DNA of 64,000 nt from Flavobacterium sp. Root186. Its GTDB lineage: Bacteria > Bacteroidota > Bacteroidia > Flavobacteriales > Flavobacteriaceae. Location: the NCBI RefSeq assembly GCF_001428525.1, contig NZ_LMHW01000014.1, positions 186,001 through 250,000 on the forward strand, read 5' to 3'. A model generated the notes under the pieces. The model saw only the letters and a program-made list of their open reading frames with translations, searched no databases and was not told the origin of the DNA. Positions 43,201 to 51,918 of the stretch are shown here, piece by piece. Within the stretch, counting starts at the first letter, position 1, and each line of letters opens with the position of its first letter. Position numbers and translations under genes: made by a program.

Positions 43201-44868
43201 TTATTTTTTCTTTTTTGAATCTGTTTCTTCCTCTTTTAACTTAGGAAGCACATTTTTCTCTATATATTTTTGTGCTTTAATATCTTTCATCGCTTCTTCC
43301 ATGATAGTGTATGCAGAGAAACTTGGAGGAATTGATCTTGGAGGATATTCTTTGAATGTTTCAGCAAATACAACTACATCTTGTATTACTCCATATACTG
43401 ACCCGACATGATTCATAATCCAATCCCAATAGGTATTAGATGTAAAATCAGCTCTTTCAAAAGGGTCCTGATACAAATTGAACATCTTTTGTAAACGTAA
43501 TTTCGTAAAAGGTTCTGCCCAGACTCCCATAGTTCCCGCCAAGCGTTGTTCTGCAAAAACATATTTATAATCGCCTTCTCTCAAACCAACCAATAAGCCA
43601 TCGTCATCTGTATAGAAGAACTTATCTCTGGCACTTTTTTGTGTTTTGCCACGTAAAAAATCACTTTGATCAAAACCATCTAAATGTACTTTGTACGTTT
43701 TTCCGTTTGCACTATAACCTTTTAAAAGTTTGTTCGTTAAATCAGGTTCTCCTGCAATTGATGCTAAAGTCGGCATCCAGTCATTGTGAGACATTAATTC
43801 AGTTGTAATTTGTCCTGGTTTAATTACTCCTGGCCAACGTACTATACATGGAACACGGAACGCACCTTCCCAATTGGTATTTTTTTCTGAGCGGAAAGGT
43901 GTCATTGCACCGTCAGGCCATGTATTCATGTGAGGGCCGTTATCAGTAGAATAAATTACAATAGTATTGTCTGCAATTCCAAGTTCATCTAATGCTTTTA
44001 AAATACTTCCGATAGTTTCGTCATGTTCAATCATACCATCGATATATTCACTGTCTCCATGCGTATATCTTCCTCTATGTTCTGCTCTTACGTGCGTACG
44101 AAGGTGCATACGAGTAGCATTGAACCAACAGAAAAAAGGTTTTCCTGCCGCATTTTGTCTTTTGATAAAATCAATAGCCGCTGCTGATGTTTCATCGTCT
44201 ACAGTTTCCATTCTTTTTTTAGTAAGAGGTCCTGTATCTTCTATTCTTTGTTTTCCAACTCTCCCAAATCGAGGATCTGTAGTTGCATCATCCGAATTTG
44301 TTGCAGTACATTTTAATACTCCTCTAGGTCCAAATTTTTTCAAATATTCGGGATCTTTAGGATAATCAGGCAATTCTGGTTCTTCTTCAGCATTTAAATG
44401 GTACAGGTTTCCAAAAAATTCATCAAAACCATTTACTGTTGGTAAGCTTTCGTTGCGATCACCAACGTGATTTTTACCAAATTGTCCTGTTACATAGCCG
44501 AGACTTTTCATAATTCCTCCTATAGAAGGATCTAACTGACTCATACCCATAGGTGCTCCTGGGAAACCTACTTTTGTAAGTCCGGTTCTAAGACCGTGCT
44601 GCCCAGTTAAAAAAGCAGCACGCCCGGCAGTACAGCTTTGTTCTCCATAATAGTGCAGAAACCGTAAGCCTTCATTGGCTAAACGGTCAATATTGGGCGT
44701 CGTATATCCCATAATGCCGTCACTATAAGCACTAATATTGGTAGTTCCAATATCATCACCCCATAATACTAAAATGTTGACTTTTTTATTCTGAGCTTTC
44801 ACCTGAACAATTGTGAAGCATACTAATGCAAAAAACATTATGGCATTTCTAAATTTACTTTGTTTCAT
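43201..44868 (-). CDS. Exported arylsulfatase-type sulfatase
   Basis: A 555-residue sulfatase with signal peptide (ending QVKA-Q, residue 26). Metal ligands D38-D39 are in LWGDDIG, the formylglycine motif is C79-T-A-G-R83 in EQSCTAGRAAFLTG, and GQFGKNHVGD, YSTDNGPHM and the AFRVPCIVRWPG segment complete the family pattern. The motif has A where many sulfatases have P; C-x-A-x-R is also a known substrate of formylglycine-forming enzymes. No maturase gene is in the window. It is the first of six minus-strand genes, with palindromic sites upstream. Confidence 0.9.
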   Translation of the reverse strand: MKQSKFRNAIMFFALVCFTIVQVKAQNKKVNILVLWGDDIGTTNISAYSDGIMGYTTPNIDRLANEGLRFLHYYGEQSCTAGRAAFLTGQHGLRTGLTKVGFPGAPMGMSQLDPSIGGIMKSLGYVTGQFGKNHVGDRNESLPTVNGFDEFFGNLYHLNAEEEPELPDYPKDPEYLKKFGPRGVLKCTATNSDDATTDPRFGRVGKQRIEDTGPLTKKRMETVDDETSAAAIDFIKRQNAAGKPFFCWFNATRMHLRTHVRAEHRGRYTHGDSEYIDGMIEHDETIGSILKALDELGIADNTIVIYSTDNGPHMNTWPDGAMTPFRSEKNTNWEGAFRVPCIVRWPGVIKPGQITTELMSHNDWMPTLASIAGEPDLTNKLLKGYSANGKTYKVHLDGFDQSDFLRGKTQKSARDKFFYTDDDGLLVGLREGDYKYVFAEQRLAGTMGVWAEPFTKLRLQKMFNLYQDPFERADFTSNTYWDWIMNHVGSVYGVIQDVVVFAETFKEYPPRSIPPSFSAYTIMEEAMKDIKAQKYIEKNVLPKLKEEETDSKKKK

Positions 44869-45099
44869 GGTAATAAGATTTGTTAATAATTCGTTTGTAT
44901 AATAGTTTTATGTAAAATCGAACTACAATTTCCTGCTTAAATAGTGCAGGGAAGCAACCTGTATTGAAAGCAATTTTCTTAGAACATATTTGCTGTGTAC
45001 ATTGGAGGAATTTGCAACAGCAATTTTTTAACGTTTTGTTAAGTATCTCAAAATTAAGTAATAAAAAGGCGAATTATCCTATTTTTAAGGCTTTACGTT

Positions 45100-45172
45100 G
45101 TTGCAAATTATAACTTGCAACATAAAAAAGGTTTTATTTTGCTCCATGACGTTGCAAATTATAATTTGAAAC
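45100..45172. promoter_or_regulatory. Two operator-like palindromes upstream of the sulfatase operon
   Basis: GTTGCAA-N8-TTGCAAC (45100-45121) is a perfect 7-bp palindrome. A second, imperfect copy (GTTGCAAATTATAATTTGAA, then AC) lies at 45151-45172. The centre ATTATAA is shared. They lie 230-300 bp before the sulfatase start and after the pyk terminator. Two spaced copies suggest a regulator-binding region. Confidence 0.45.
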
Positions 45173-45210
45173 AGCTGGATTTATAAAATTAAAGAATGTA
45201 TAAAACAAAA

Positions 45211-45234
45211 AAATCCACCCGAATGGGTGGATTT
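45211..45234. terminator. Terminator after pyk
   Basis: AAATCCACCC and GGGTGGATTT form a 10-bp stem with a 4-base loop, preceded by an A-run (a T-run on the minus strand), 33 bp past the pyk stop. Confidence 0.85.
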
Positions 45235-45266
45235 GATTTTAAAATATCGTGATCTTAAAAAGAAAA

Positions 45267-46700
45267 CTATTCTATTTCAGAAACTCTCATAGTATTAACC
45301 ATTCCTTTTTCTTTAATTGGCATTGCAGCAAGATTAATTAAATAATCGCCTTTTGATGCATATCCTTTCTCAACGGCAATTTTATTTACATCGGTTACAG
45401 TATCATCTGTACTCTCTTCATTATCATAGAAGAATGATTTAACTCCCCATAATAAATTCAATTGTGTTAAGATTCTTTTGTTTGAAGTAAAGACTAAAAT
45501 ATGTGCCGAAGATGGTCTCCAAGCCGAAATTTGGAAAGCTGTATAACCACTGTTTGTTAAAGTACAAATTGCTTTAGCTTTGATTTCATTTGCTAATAGA
45601 GCTGCCTGGTGACAAACTGTTTTAGTAACAAAACGTTTTGTTTTAATTTGTGGTGTATTTTGCGGAACGTGAATTAGCGGAGAATCCTCAACAGCCTCAC
45701 AAATTTGTGTCATTCTTTGAATAACTTGTACAGGATAATTTCCTGTTGCAGTTTCTCCAGACAACATTACAGCATCTGCACCGTCCATTACTGAGTTAGC
45801 AACGTCATTTACTTCTGCTCTTGTCGGCGTTAAACTTGTAATCATTGTTTCCATCATCTGCGTAGCAACGATAACAGGAATTCTAGCCGTTTTTGCTCTG
45901 CGAATCAAATCTTTTTGCACCAATGGAACTTCATGAGCAGGAAGTTCAACTCCAAGGTCTCCACGAGCAACCATTAAACCATCGCAATACGCTACAATTT
46001 TATCCATGTTCTCAAGAGCTTCCGGCATTTCAATTTTAGCAATAATTGGAATTTTATATTCTGAATGTTTAGCAATTAATTCTTGCAAATCTTGTAAATC
46101 GCGAGGAGTTTTCACAAATGAAAGTGCAATCCAGTCTACTTTTTGCTCAATTGCAAAAATGGCATCTGCAATATCTTTTTCAGTTAAAGCCGGTAAAGAA
46201 ATTTTTGTGTTTGGAAGATTAACTCCTTTTTTAGATTTTAATTCTCCACCCTGAATTACCTTAGCAACAACTTCTGTTTTTTTATCAGTAGAAATAATTT
46301 CGAAAATAAGTTTTCCGTCATCTAGCAAAATACGCTCACCAGGATTAACATCATTTGGGAAATTTTGATACTTCATGAATACTTTAGAAGCAGTTCCTAA
46401 AATATCTTCTGCGGTTGTAAATGTAATTAGATCACCATCCTGAACTACAGTTCCCTCTTCCATTACACCAACTCTAAGTTTTGGTCCCTGCAAATCTCCA
46501 AGGATTGCAGTTGTATAACCAAACTCTTCGTTCAGGCCTCTAATAATGCTAATTTTTTCTTTTACTCCTTCGTAGTCTGCATGCGAAAAATTGATTCTAA
46601 ACACGTTCACCCCTGCGTCGATCATATCCTTGATAATCTCTCTCGTACCACATGCAGGGCCTAGTGTAGCTACAATTTTGGTTTTCTTGTTTGTTAACAT
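45267..46700 (-). CDS. pyk: Pyruvate kinase
   Basis: A 477-residue pyruvate kinase catalysing phosphoenolpyruvate + ADP to pyruvate + ATP in the cytoplasm. It has KIVATLGPACGTREII at the N-terminus, FRINFSHADY, the active-site IPIIAKIEMPEALENMDKI (residues about 215-235) with catalytic lysine, and MVARGDLGVELPAHEVP and ATQMMETM. It lies directly after the IPExxxVDY gene (5-bp gap), the usual arrangement in flavobacteria. Confidence 0.97.
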   Translation of the reverse strand: MLTNKKTKIVATLGPACGTREIIKDMIDAGVNVFRINFSHADYEGVKEKISIIRGLNEEFGYTTAILGDLQGPKLRVGVMEEGTVVQDGDLITFTTAEDILGTASKVFMKYQNFPNDVNPGERILLDDGKLIFEIISTDKKTEVVAKVIQGGELKSKKGVNLPNTKISLPALTEKDIADAIFAIEQKVDWIALSFVKTPRDLQDLQELIAKHSEYKIPIIAKIEMPEALENMDKIVAYCDGLMVARGDLGVELPAHEVPLVQKDLIRRAKTARIPVIVATQMMETMITSLTPTRAEVNDVANSVMDGADAVMLSGETATGNYPVQVIQRMTQICEAVEDSPLIHVPQNTPQIKTKRFVTKTVCHQAALLANEIKAKAICTLTNSGYTAFQISAWRPSSAHILVFTSNKRILTQLNLLWGVKSFFYDNEESTDDTVTDVNKIAVEKGYASKGDYLINLAAMPIKEKGMVNTMRVSEIE

Positions 46701-46705
46701 TTTTT

Positions 46706-47194
46706 TTAAAAAATTAGATTGTTTTTTGATTTTATTTTATTGGTATCTACAGCATAAATTGCTGCAATACTTTCTATTGAATTTAGTTGTTGCTGAATTT
46801 CTGAAAAATCGACAGCCTCCTCACTGTTATCGATTTTCAGGAAAAAATCTACTTTTTTGAATTCAGGAAGTAAATGAATTGTTGTAGAAACCTCACTTGT
46901 TTCATTAGAAAACAAATTCTGGAAATCATTCGTACTCACAGAAATGATCTCATTTTTATTCTGAATCAAATTCCACGAAACAGCCTTCTCAGAATCATAA
47001 TAATAAAATCTCGAAAAATTTGCCTCACCTTCTTTAGTCTGAGCATGGATCTCGTTTTTGCTCTTACTTAAGTTAATCGGAAGGTTCTTATTGATAAAAT
47101 AGGCTAATCTATAATCTTCTAATGAAGTATGAATTGCCATTAAATAATAATCAATTTCGTCAAATTCGTCTAAATCCAATCTATGAATAGCCAT
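46706..47194 (-). CDS. IPExxxVDY family protein
   Basis: A 162-residue protein of a small Bacteroidota family named for its signature. It begins MAIHRLDLDEFDEIDYYLMAIHTSLEDYRLAYF, with the expected FINKNLPINLSK next; the signature itself is altered here to LPEFKKVDFFLK. Function is unknown; conservation beside rnc and pyk suggests a core role. ATG 47194 gives the family's usual N-terminus; the frame upstream offers only TTG. Confidence 0.85.
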   Translation of the reverse strand: MAIHRLDLDEFDEIDYYLMAIHTSLEDYRLAYFINKNLPINLSKSKNEIHAQTKEGEANFSRFYYYDSEKAVSWNLIQNKNEIISVSTNDFQNLFSNETSEVSTTIHLLPEFKKVDFFLKIDNSEEAVDFSEIQQQLNSIESIAAIYAVDTNKIKSKNNLIF

Positions 47195-47319
47195 GTCATG
47201 AAAAATCAAGTTGTAAATATACTATTTCTTGCGGAGCATCAATAGTTATAAGCAGCTTGTTTTTGTTAATTTATAAACGAAAACGATTTAGCATTAAGAA
47301 AATTACATCAAAATTGTAA

Positions 47320-48060
47320 TTATTTCTTATCTATTTTTTCCTGAAATGCAAAATACGCTCTTTGTGAAGCTTTCTCTTCTGCTTTCTTTTTTGAGGTAGC
47401 CCGCGCTCGTGCGATTACCTTATCGTCTATACTTAATTTGACACCAAACAAGCGTTGTCCGTCAATACCGTTATCTTCGAAAATATCATAATGAAAGATC
47501 CTCTTTTCTTTCTGACACCATTCGATAACTAAACTTTTATAACTAATTACTTTTCCTTCTAGTCTTGCAATATCGACATAAGGGGTAATTACTCTTTTTT
47601 GAATAAACCTTTCACAATATGAATAACCTTTATCCAAATAAATAGCACCAATCAGCGATTCGAAAATATTACCATGAATGTTTTCTCCAAAATGCTGAAC
47701 GGGTACTTTACTTTCTACAAAACGTACTAAATTCAAATCTTTGCCCAGTTCATTTAAATGTTCGCGGCTTACAATTTTTGAACGCATTTTTGTTAAATAT
47801 CCTTCGTCTCCATTTGGTGCCTTATTAAACAAATGTGCAGCAATTACAGCGCTTAGCATTGCATCTCCTAAAAATTCTAAACGTTCGTAATTTATAGGAT
47901 GCCCTGCTTCATCTAATTTATTTGATGATCTATGGGTAAAAGCTTTTTTGTAAAATTCAATATTTACAGGCTGAAAACCAAGAATTTTCTGAATAGTGTC
48001 AAAAAAAATCCCGTCTTCTAGAGAACGGGATTTAGAAAATATTTTTTTGATAATATTCAT
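47320..48060 (-). CDS. rnc: Ribonuclease III
   Basis: A 246-residue RNase III that cuts double-stranded RNA, including rRNA precursors. The catalytic signature is YERLEFLGDAMLSAVIAAHLF (residues about 58-78), and the second acidic site is in NIFESLIGAIYLDKGY. A double-stranded-RNA-binding domain fills the C-terminal 70 residues, with a KKKAEEKASQRAYF tail. It starts 8 bp after fabF and belongs to the acpP-fabF-rnc cluster. Confidence 0.95.
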   Translation of the reverse strand: MNIIKKIFSKSRSLEDGIFFDTIQKILGFQPVNIEFYKKAFTHRSSNKLDEAGHPINYERLEFLGDAMLSAVIAAHLFNKAPNGDEGYLTKMRSKIVSREHLNELGKDLNLVRFVESKVPVQHFGENIHGNIFESLIGAIYLDKGYSYCERFIQKRVITPYVDIARLEGKVISYKSLVIEWCQKEKRIFHYDIFEDNGIDGQRLFGVKLSIDDKVIARARATSKKKAEEKASQRAYFAFQEKIDKK

Positions 48061-48068
48061 ATACGAAA

Positions 48069-49322
48069 TTAGTCAGCGATTTTTTTAAACAATACACATG
48101 CATTGTGCCCGCCAAAACCAAACGTGTTACTCATAGCAACATTCACTTCTCTTTTTTGAGGTTGGTTTAAGGTAAGGTTTAATGCTGGATCAATATTCTC
48201 ATCAACTACTGTATGGTTAATCGTAGGAGGAACAATACCGTGTTTCATTGCTAAGATAGAAGCAATAGCTTCGATAGCTCCGGCAGCACCAAGTAAATGT
48301 CCTGTCATTGATTTTGTCGAATTAATATTGATGTTTTTTGCATGATCACCAAAAACGGCACTAATAGCTTTCAATTCAGCAACATCTCCTAATGGAGTAG
48401 AAGTTCCGTGAGTATTGATATGATCAACATCTTCTGGCTTCATTCCAGCGTCTCTCAGCGTATTTTTCATTACTGCAATAACTCCAATTCCTTCCGGATG
48501 TGGTGCTGTTAAATGGTAAGCATCAGATGACATTCCGCCTCCGCCAATTTCACAGTAAATTTTTGCGCCTCTTGCTTTTGCGTGTTCGTAATCTTCAAGA
48601 ACTAAAGCTCCTGCTCCTTCTCCTAAAACAAAACCATCTCTGGTTGCATCAAAAGGTCTTGAAGCTGTTTCCGGACTTTCGTTTCTTGTTGATAAAGCGT
48701 GCATAGAGTTAAAACCTCCCATACCAGCAATGGTAATTGCAGCTTCAGAACCACCAGATACAATAATATCACACATTCCTAAACGAATGTAGTTGAAAGC
48801 ATCAATTAATGCATTTGCAGAAGATGCACATGCAGAAACTGTAGTATAATTTGGTCCCATATACCCATTACGCATAGAAATATGCGCTGGAGCGATATCG
48901 GCAATCATTTTTGGAATAAAAAACGGATTGAACTTTGGAGTTCCATCACCTTTTGCATAATAAATTACTTCTTCCTGGAATGTTTCTAAACCTCCAATTC
49001 CTGCTCCCCAGATAACACCAACTCTTGTTTTGTCGACATTATCATTTGTAAGTCCAGCATCTTTAATAGCTTCATCACTGGCAGCAATTGCATATTGAGC
49101 AAATTTATCTAGTCTTCGAGATTCTTTGCGATCCATGTAATCTTCAATATTGAAGTTTTTCACTTCGCAGGCAAATTTCGTTTTATGCTTCTCTGTATCA
49201 TAATATGTGATAGGAGCGGCTCCGCTTACCCCATTCACAAGTGCATTCCAATAATCCTGGATATTATTCCCGATAGGAGTAAGTGCACCTAATCCTGTTA
49301 CCACAACTCGCCTTAATGTCAT
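48069..49322 (-). CDS. fabF: Beta-ketoacyl-ACP synthase II
   Basis: A 417-residue condensing enzyme of fatty-acid elongation. The catalytic cysteine is in TVSACASSANAL (residue about 164), and the two active-site histidines are in NTHGTSTPLGD and SMTGHLLGAAGA. It starts MTLRRVVVTGLGALTPIG and has normal FabF length. It lies between acpP and rnc, the classic order. Confidence 0.97.
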   Translation of the reverse strand: MTLRRVVVTGLGALTPIGNNIQDYWNALVNGVSGAAPITYYDTEKHKTKFACEVKNFNIEDYMDRKESRRLDKFAQYAIAASDEAIKDAGLTNDNVDKTRVGVIWGAGIGGLETFQEEVIYYAKGDGTPKFNPFFIPKMIADIAPAHISMRNGYMGPNYTTVSACASSANALIDAFNYIRLGMCDIIVSGGSEAAITIAGMGGFNSMHALSTRNESPETASRPFDATRDGFVLGEGAGALVLEDYEHAKARGAKIYCEIGGGGMSSDAYHLTAPHPEGIGVIAVMKNTLRDAGMKPEDVDHINTHGTSTPLGDVAELKAISAVFGDHAKNININSTKSMTGHLLGAAGAIEAIASILAMKHGIVPPTINHTVVDENIDPALNLTLNQPQKREVNVAMSNTFGFGGHNACVLFKKIAD

Positions 49323-49462
49323 AAATTATGTATTTTGTGTCTTTAAACAAATAAAACCCACGCTTTCTTAACAGTTTTGTTACTTAAGAGCCATGGGTAT
49401 TACAATATAAATATATCTTTTTGATTGAAAATCAATCGAAATTTAAATTTAAAAAAATAATA

Positions 49463-49553
49463 ACACCCGACTCTTAAAAATTTCAAATTTCAAAAATCAA
49501 ATTCCAATTGGAATTTGGAATTTCAAAAATTGGGATTTTTAGAAATCGGGTGT
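49463..49553. repeat. Large AT-rich palindrome between fabF and acpP
   Basis: Outer arms ACACCCGA (49463-49470) and TCGGGTGT (49546-49553) enclose nested arms such as AAATTCCAATTGGAATTT near 49499-49516. Together this is an imperfect inverted repeat about 90 bp long. It may attenuate fabF relative to acpP, which would suit the high demand for ACP. Confidence 0.55.
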
Positions 49554-49560
49554 GGTATTA

Positions 49561-49797
49561 TTATTTTTTAGCTTCCTCGATATAAGAAATAGCTTGACCT
49601 ACAGTAGCAATGTTTTCTGCTTGATCGTCTGGAATTTGAATATCAAATTCTTTTTCGAATTCCATAATAAGCTCAACAGTGTCTAATGAGTCAGCTCCCA
49701 AATCATTAGTGAAGCTTGCTTCTGTTACAACTTCGTTTTCGTCAACACCTAATTTGTCTACGATAATCGCTTTTACTCTTGATGCAATGTCTGACAT
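49561..49797 (-). CDS. acpP: Acyl carrier protein
   Basis: A 78-residue acidic acyl carrier protein that carries growing fatty acids on a 4'-phosphopantetheine arm attached to S37 in [11 protein letters not shown]. Four-helix pattern and length are standard. It is the first gene of the acpP-fabF-rnc unit, with a good promoter at 49828-49857 and a large palindrome between it and fabF. Confidence 0.97.
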   Translation of the reverse strand: MSDIASRVKAIIVDKLGVDENEVVTEASFTNDLGADSLDTVELIMEFEKEFDIQIPDDQAENIATVGQAISYIEEAKK

Positions 49798-49827
49798 AAT
49801 CTTTAATTTTAGAATTTAATTTGTTGG

Positions 49828-49857
49828 CAAAAATAAAAAACTTTATTTTAAAACAAC
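49828..49857 (-). promoter_or_regulatory. acpP promoter
   Basis: On the minus strand GTTG (49854-49857), an 18-base spacer and TATTTTTG (49828-49835) match the Bacteroidota consensus, about 30 bp upstream of acpP. Confidence 0.6.
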
Positions 49858-49972
49858 TATTTAGTTTATAAATGTGACACTAATTTATAAAATTAATTTC
49901 AAGAAAGGTCTTTTAAAGCTATTTATTTTCGTTTTTTATTCCGTTTTTTGCATTCTCAAAATAAATTCTATT

Positions 49973-50551
49973 ATGAAAAAAATTATCGTTTTTGCCTCAG
50001 GATCAGGAACTAACGCAGAGAACATTATAAAATATTTTTCGGGCATCGAAATTGCAAAGGTCGTTTCGGTTTTTACAAATAATGCTTCGGCAAAAGTTAT
50101 TGAAAGAGCAAAAAATCATCAAATTCCGGTTGAAATCTTCGAAAAAAACGAACTTTTAGAAAGAAACGTATTACAAAAAATACAAAAAATCGATCCGGAT
50201 TTGATAGTTCTTGCCGGTTTTTTATTGAAATTTCCTGAAAACATAATTGAGCAGTATCCAAACAAAATAATTAACATTCATCCCGCACTTTTACCTAAAT
50301 ATGGAGGCAAAGGAATGTACGGAATGCACATACACAGAGCAATAGTCAATAATAAGGAAAAAGAAACCGGAATCTCGATTCATTATGTAAACGAAAACTA
50401 TGATGAAGGTGGAATTATTTTTCAGGCAAATGTAACTTTGAGCGATGAGGATACTCCGGAAATAGTGGCTGAAAAGATTCATGAATTAGAACAAAAACAT
50501 TTTCCTGAGATTATTCATAAAATCCTGGAAGATTCAAATTCTAAAATTTAA
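49973..50551 (+). CDS. purN: Phosphoribosylglycinamide formyltransferase
   Basis: A 192-residue GAR transformylase for the third step of purine synthesis, using 10-formyltetrahydrofolate. It begins MKKIIVFASGSGTNAENII, has IDPDLIVLAGFLLKFPENII, and the catalytic Asn-His-Asp set in KIINIHPALLPKYGGKGMYG and YVNENYDEGGIIFQ. ATG 49973 is preferred; the longer frame upstream would add 33 hydrophobic residues with no counterpart in the family. It is divergent from acpP. Confidence 0.94.
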   Translation: MKKIIVFASGSGTNAENIIKYFSGIEIAKVVSVFTNNASAKVIERAKNHQIPVEIFEKNELLERNVLQKIQKIDPDLIVLAGFLLKFPENIIEQYPNKIINIHPALLPKYGGKGMYGMHIHRAIVNNKEKETGISIHYVNENYDEGGIIFQANVTLSDEDTPEIVAEKIHELEQKHFPEIIHKILEDSNSKI

Positions 50552-50658
50552 ACCGTATGAGCTTTATAAGATAATTTAAGGCTGACGTTTGAAAACTAGA
50601 TAAAAAATATTAAAAATTTAGAATGAATTTTAATAACCTAAGAAATATACGACAATAC

Positions 50659-50690
50659 TTTAAATGAGCTTATATAACTTATATGGTTAA
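50659..50690 (+). repeat. Single-arm copy of the ATATAAGTT repeat upstream of rnhA
   Basis: TTTAAATGAGCTTATATAAC followed by TTATATGGTTAA. This matches 10728-10765 and the right arm of 10128-10224 almost base for base and ends about 13 bp before the rnhA start. Confidence 0.6.
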
Positions 50691-50702
50691 CAAAAAAATA
50701 AA

Positions 50703-51182
50703 ATGACCCAACACGAAGTACATATATATACAGATGGCGCTGCAAAAGGAAATCCGGGGAATGGCGGCTATGGCGTGGTTATGGAATTAGTTGGAACTCC
50801 GCATAAAAAAGAATTCTACGAAGGTTTTCGCTTGACTACTAATAATAGGATGGAACTTTTGGCTGTAATTGTGGGTTTAGAAAAACTGAAAAAGCCAAAT
50901 ATGAAAGTTCTTGTAATTTCTGATTCTAAATATGTAGTAGATTCTGTTGAAAAAAAATGGGTTTTAGGCTGGGAGAAAAAGAAATTTGCCGGCAGAAAGA
51001 ATCCCGATTTATGGAAACGCTTTTTAATTATTTATCGTAAACATCAAGTAGATTTTAAATGGATAAAAGGTCACAATAACCATCCACAAAACGAACGCTG
51101 CGACGAACTTGCCGTTATGGCATCAGCACAGTCCAAGCTTTCTGTAGATGTTTATTACGAAACTATTGGATCTAAAGAATAA
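50703..51182 (+). CDS. rnhA: Ribonuclease HI
   Basis: A 159-residue RNase H that removes RNA from RNA-DNA hybrids. The metal-binding D-E-D-D set lies in IYTDGAAKGNPGNGGYG, NNRMELLAV, LVISDSKYVVDSV and NERCDELAV, with the conserved KGHNNHPQN histidine loop. The N-terminal hybrid-binding domain of some bacterial proteins is absent. A strong bidirectional terminator follows. Confidence 0.95.
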   Translation: MTQHEVHIYTDGAAKGNPGNGGYGVVMELVGTPHKKEFYEGFRLTTNNRMELLAVIVGLEKLKKPNMKVLVISDSKYVVDSVEKKWVLGWEKKKFAGRKNPDLWKRFLIIYRKHQVDFKWIKGHNNHPQNERCDELAVMASAQSKLSVDVYYETIGSKE

Positions 51183-51183
51183 C

Positions 51184-51221
51184 AAAAACGCGTTTAAAAC
51201 AATTGCTTTAAACGCGTTTTT
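51184..51221. terminator. Bidirectional terminator between rnhA and DUF6249 gene
   Basis: AAAACGCGTTTAAA and TTTAAACGCGTTTT form a 14-bp stem with outer A- and T-runs between convergent genes. Confidence 0.85.
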
Positions 51222-51254
51222 CTAATTACTAACTTAAAATCTTTACATACTCTA

Positions 51255-51602
51255 CTACTCTTTGTCTAAATCTTTTGCTGTTTTAAATCCTACCAAAAGC
51301 CCAATACCAGCCATTATAAAAATAATTGAAGGATAAACTGCACCATCGTTAAGAGAAGTGTAAGTTGTAATAAGCAAAGCAAGAAAAATTCCAAGTCCAC
51401 TTCCTATTAATAAGAAAGCCAGATTTACAACAAAGATTTTCCATGCCGAACCTCCATTTATTTTTCCTTTTAAAAATATACTGGCATCAACACCTTTTTC
51501 AATAAGAGCCATACGCTCTCTATTTCTTGTTGAGTAAATAAGATAGACAATCCCGAAGATCATCAAAAAAAGACTAAGCGGTATTAAAACTTGTGGTCCC
51601 AT
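51255..51602 (-). CDS. DUF6249 membrane protein
   Basis: A 115-residue membrane protein with an N-terminal helix (PQVLIPLSLFLMIFGIVYLIY), the basic linker STRNRERMALIEKGVDA that marks DUF6249, and two further helices (FLLIGSGLGIFLALLITTY and SIIFIMAGIGLLVGF). It is divergent from the ECF sigma factor gene; in Bacteroidota such genes commonly accompany a sigma factor and a small membrane protein, as here. ATG 51602 removes a polar extension lacking counterpart. Confidence 0.75.
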   Translation of the reverse strand: MGPQVLIPLSLFLMIFGIVYLIYSTRNRERMALIEKGVDASIFLKGKINGGSAWKIFVVNLAFLLIGSGLGIFLALLITTYTSLNDGAVYPSIIFIMAGIGLLVGFKTAKDLDKE

Positions 51603-51918
51603 AATTTTATGTTTTTTATTAATTGATTGATACTCCATATGACGAGGCTTTTTTTATTTAGGTTACAACATTTATAGAAAAATTTTAAATTTTAAATTCC
51701 AAATTCCAAAAGCTACTGATTATCAATTAATTTTGAATTGATATTTTAGACAATACCAAGTTTTAAGTCGTTAAAGTTCTATACTTATATAAGTATAACA
51801 AAACTGGAATTTGTGGTTTTAATATTTGAATTTATTTTAGAATTTGTGCTTTCAAAAAAAATGGAATTTATTTTAAATTTCTTGTAACCTAAATAAAGAA
51901 GGTGTCGTCCTATATAAT

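Noticed and set aside
36800-44868. Polysaccharide utilisation locus
   Set aside because: No SusC/SusD pair, glycoside hydrolase or polysaccharide lyase is present, so a sulfatase alone does not justify the label.
49874-49972. Signal peptide or membrane anchor for purN from the longer upstream frame
   Set aside because: The leader is hydrophobic by base composition only; PurN is cytoplasmic and the ATG at 49973 gives a complete family N-terminus.
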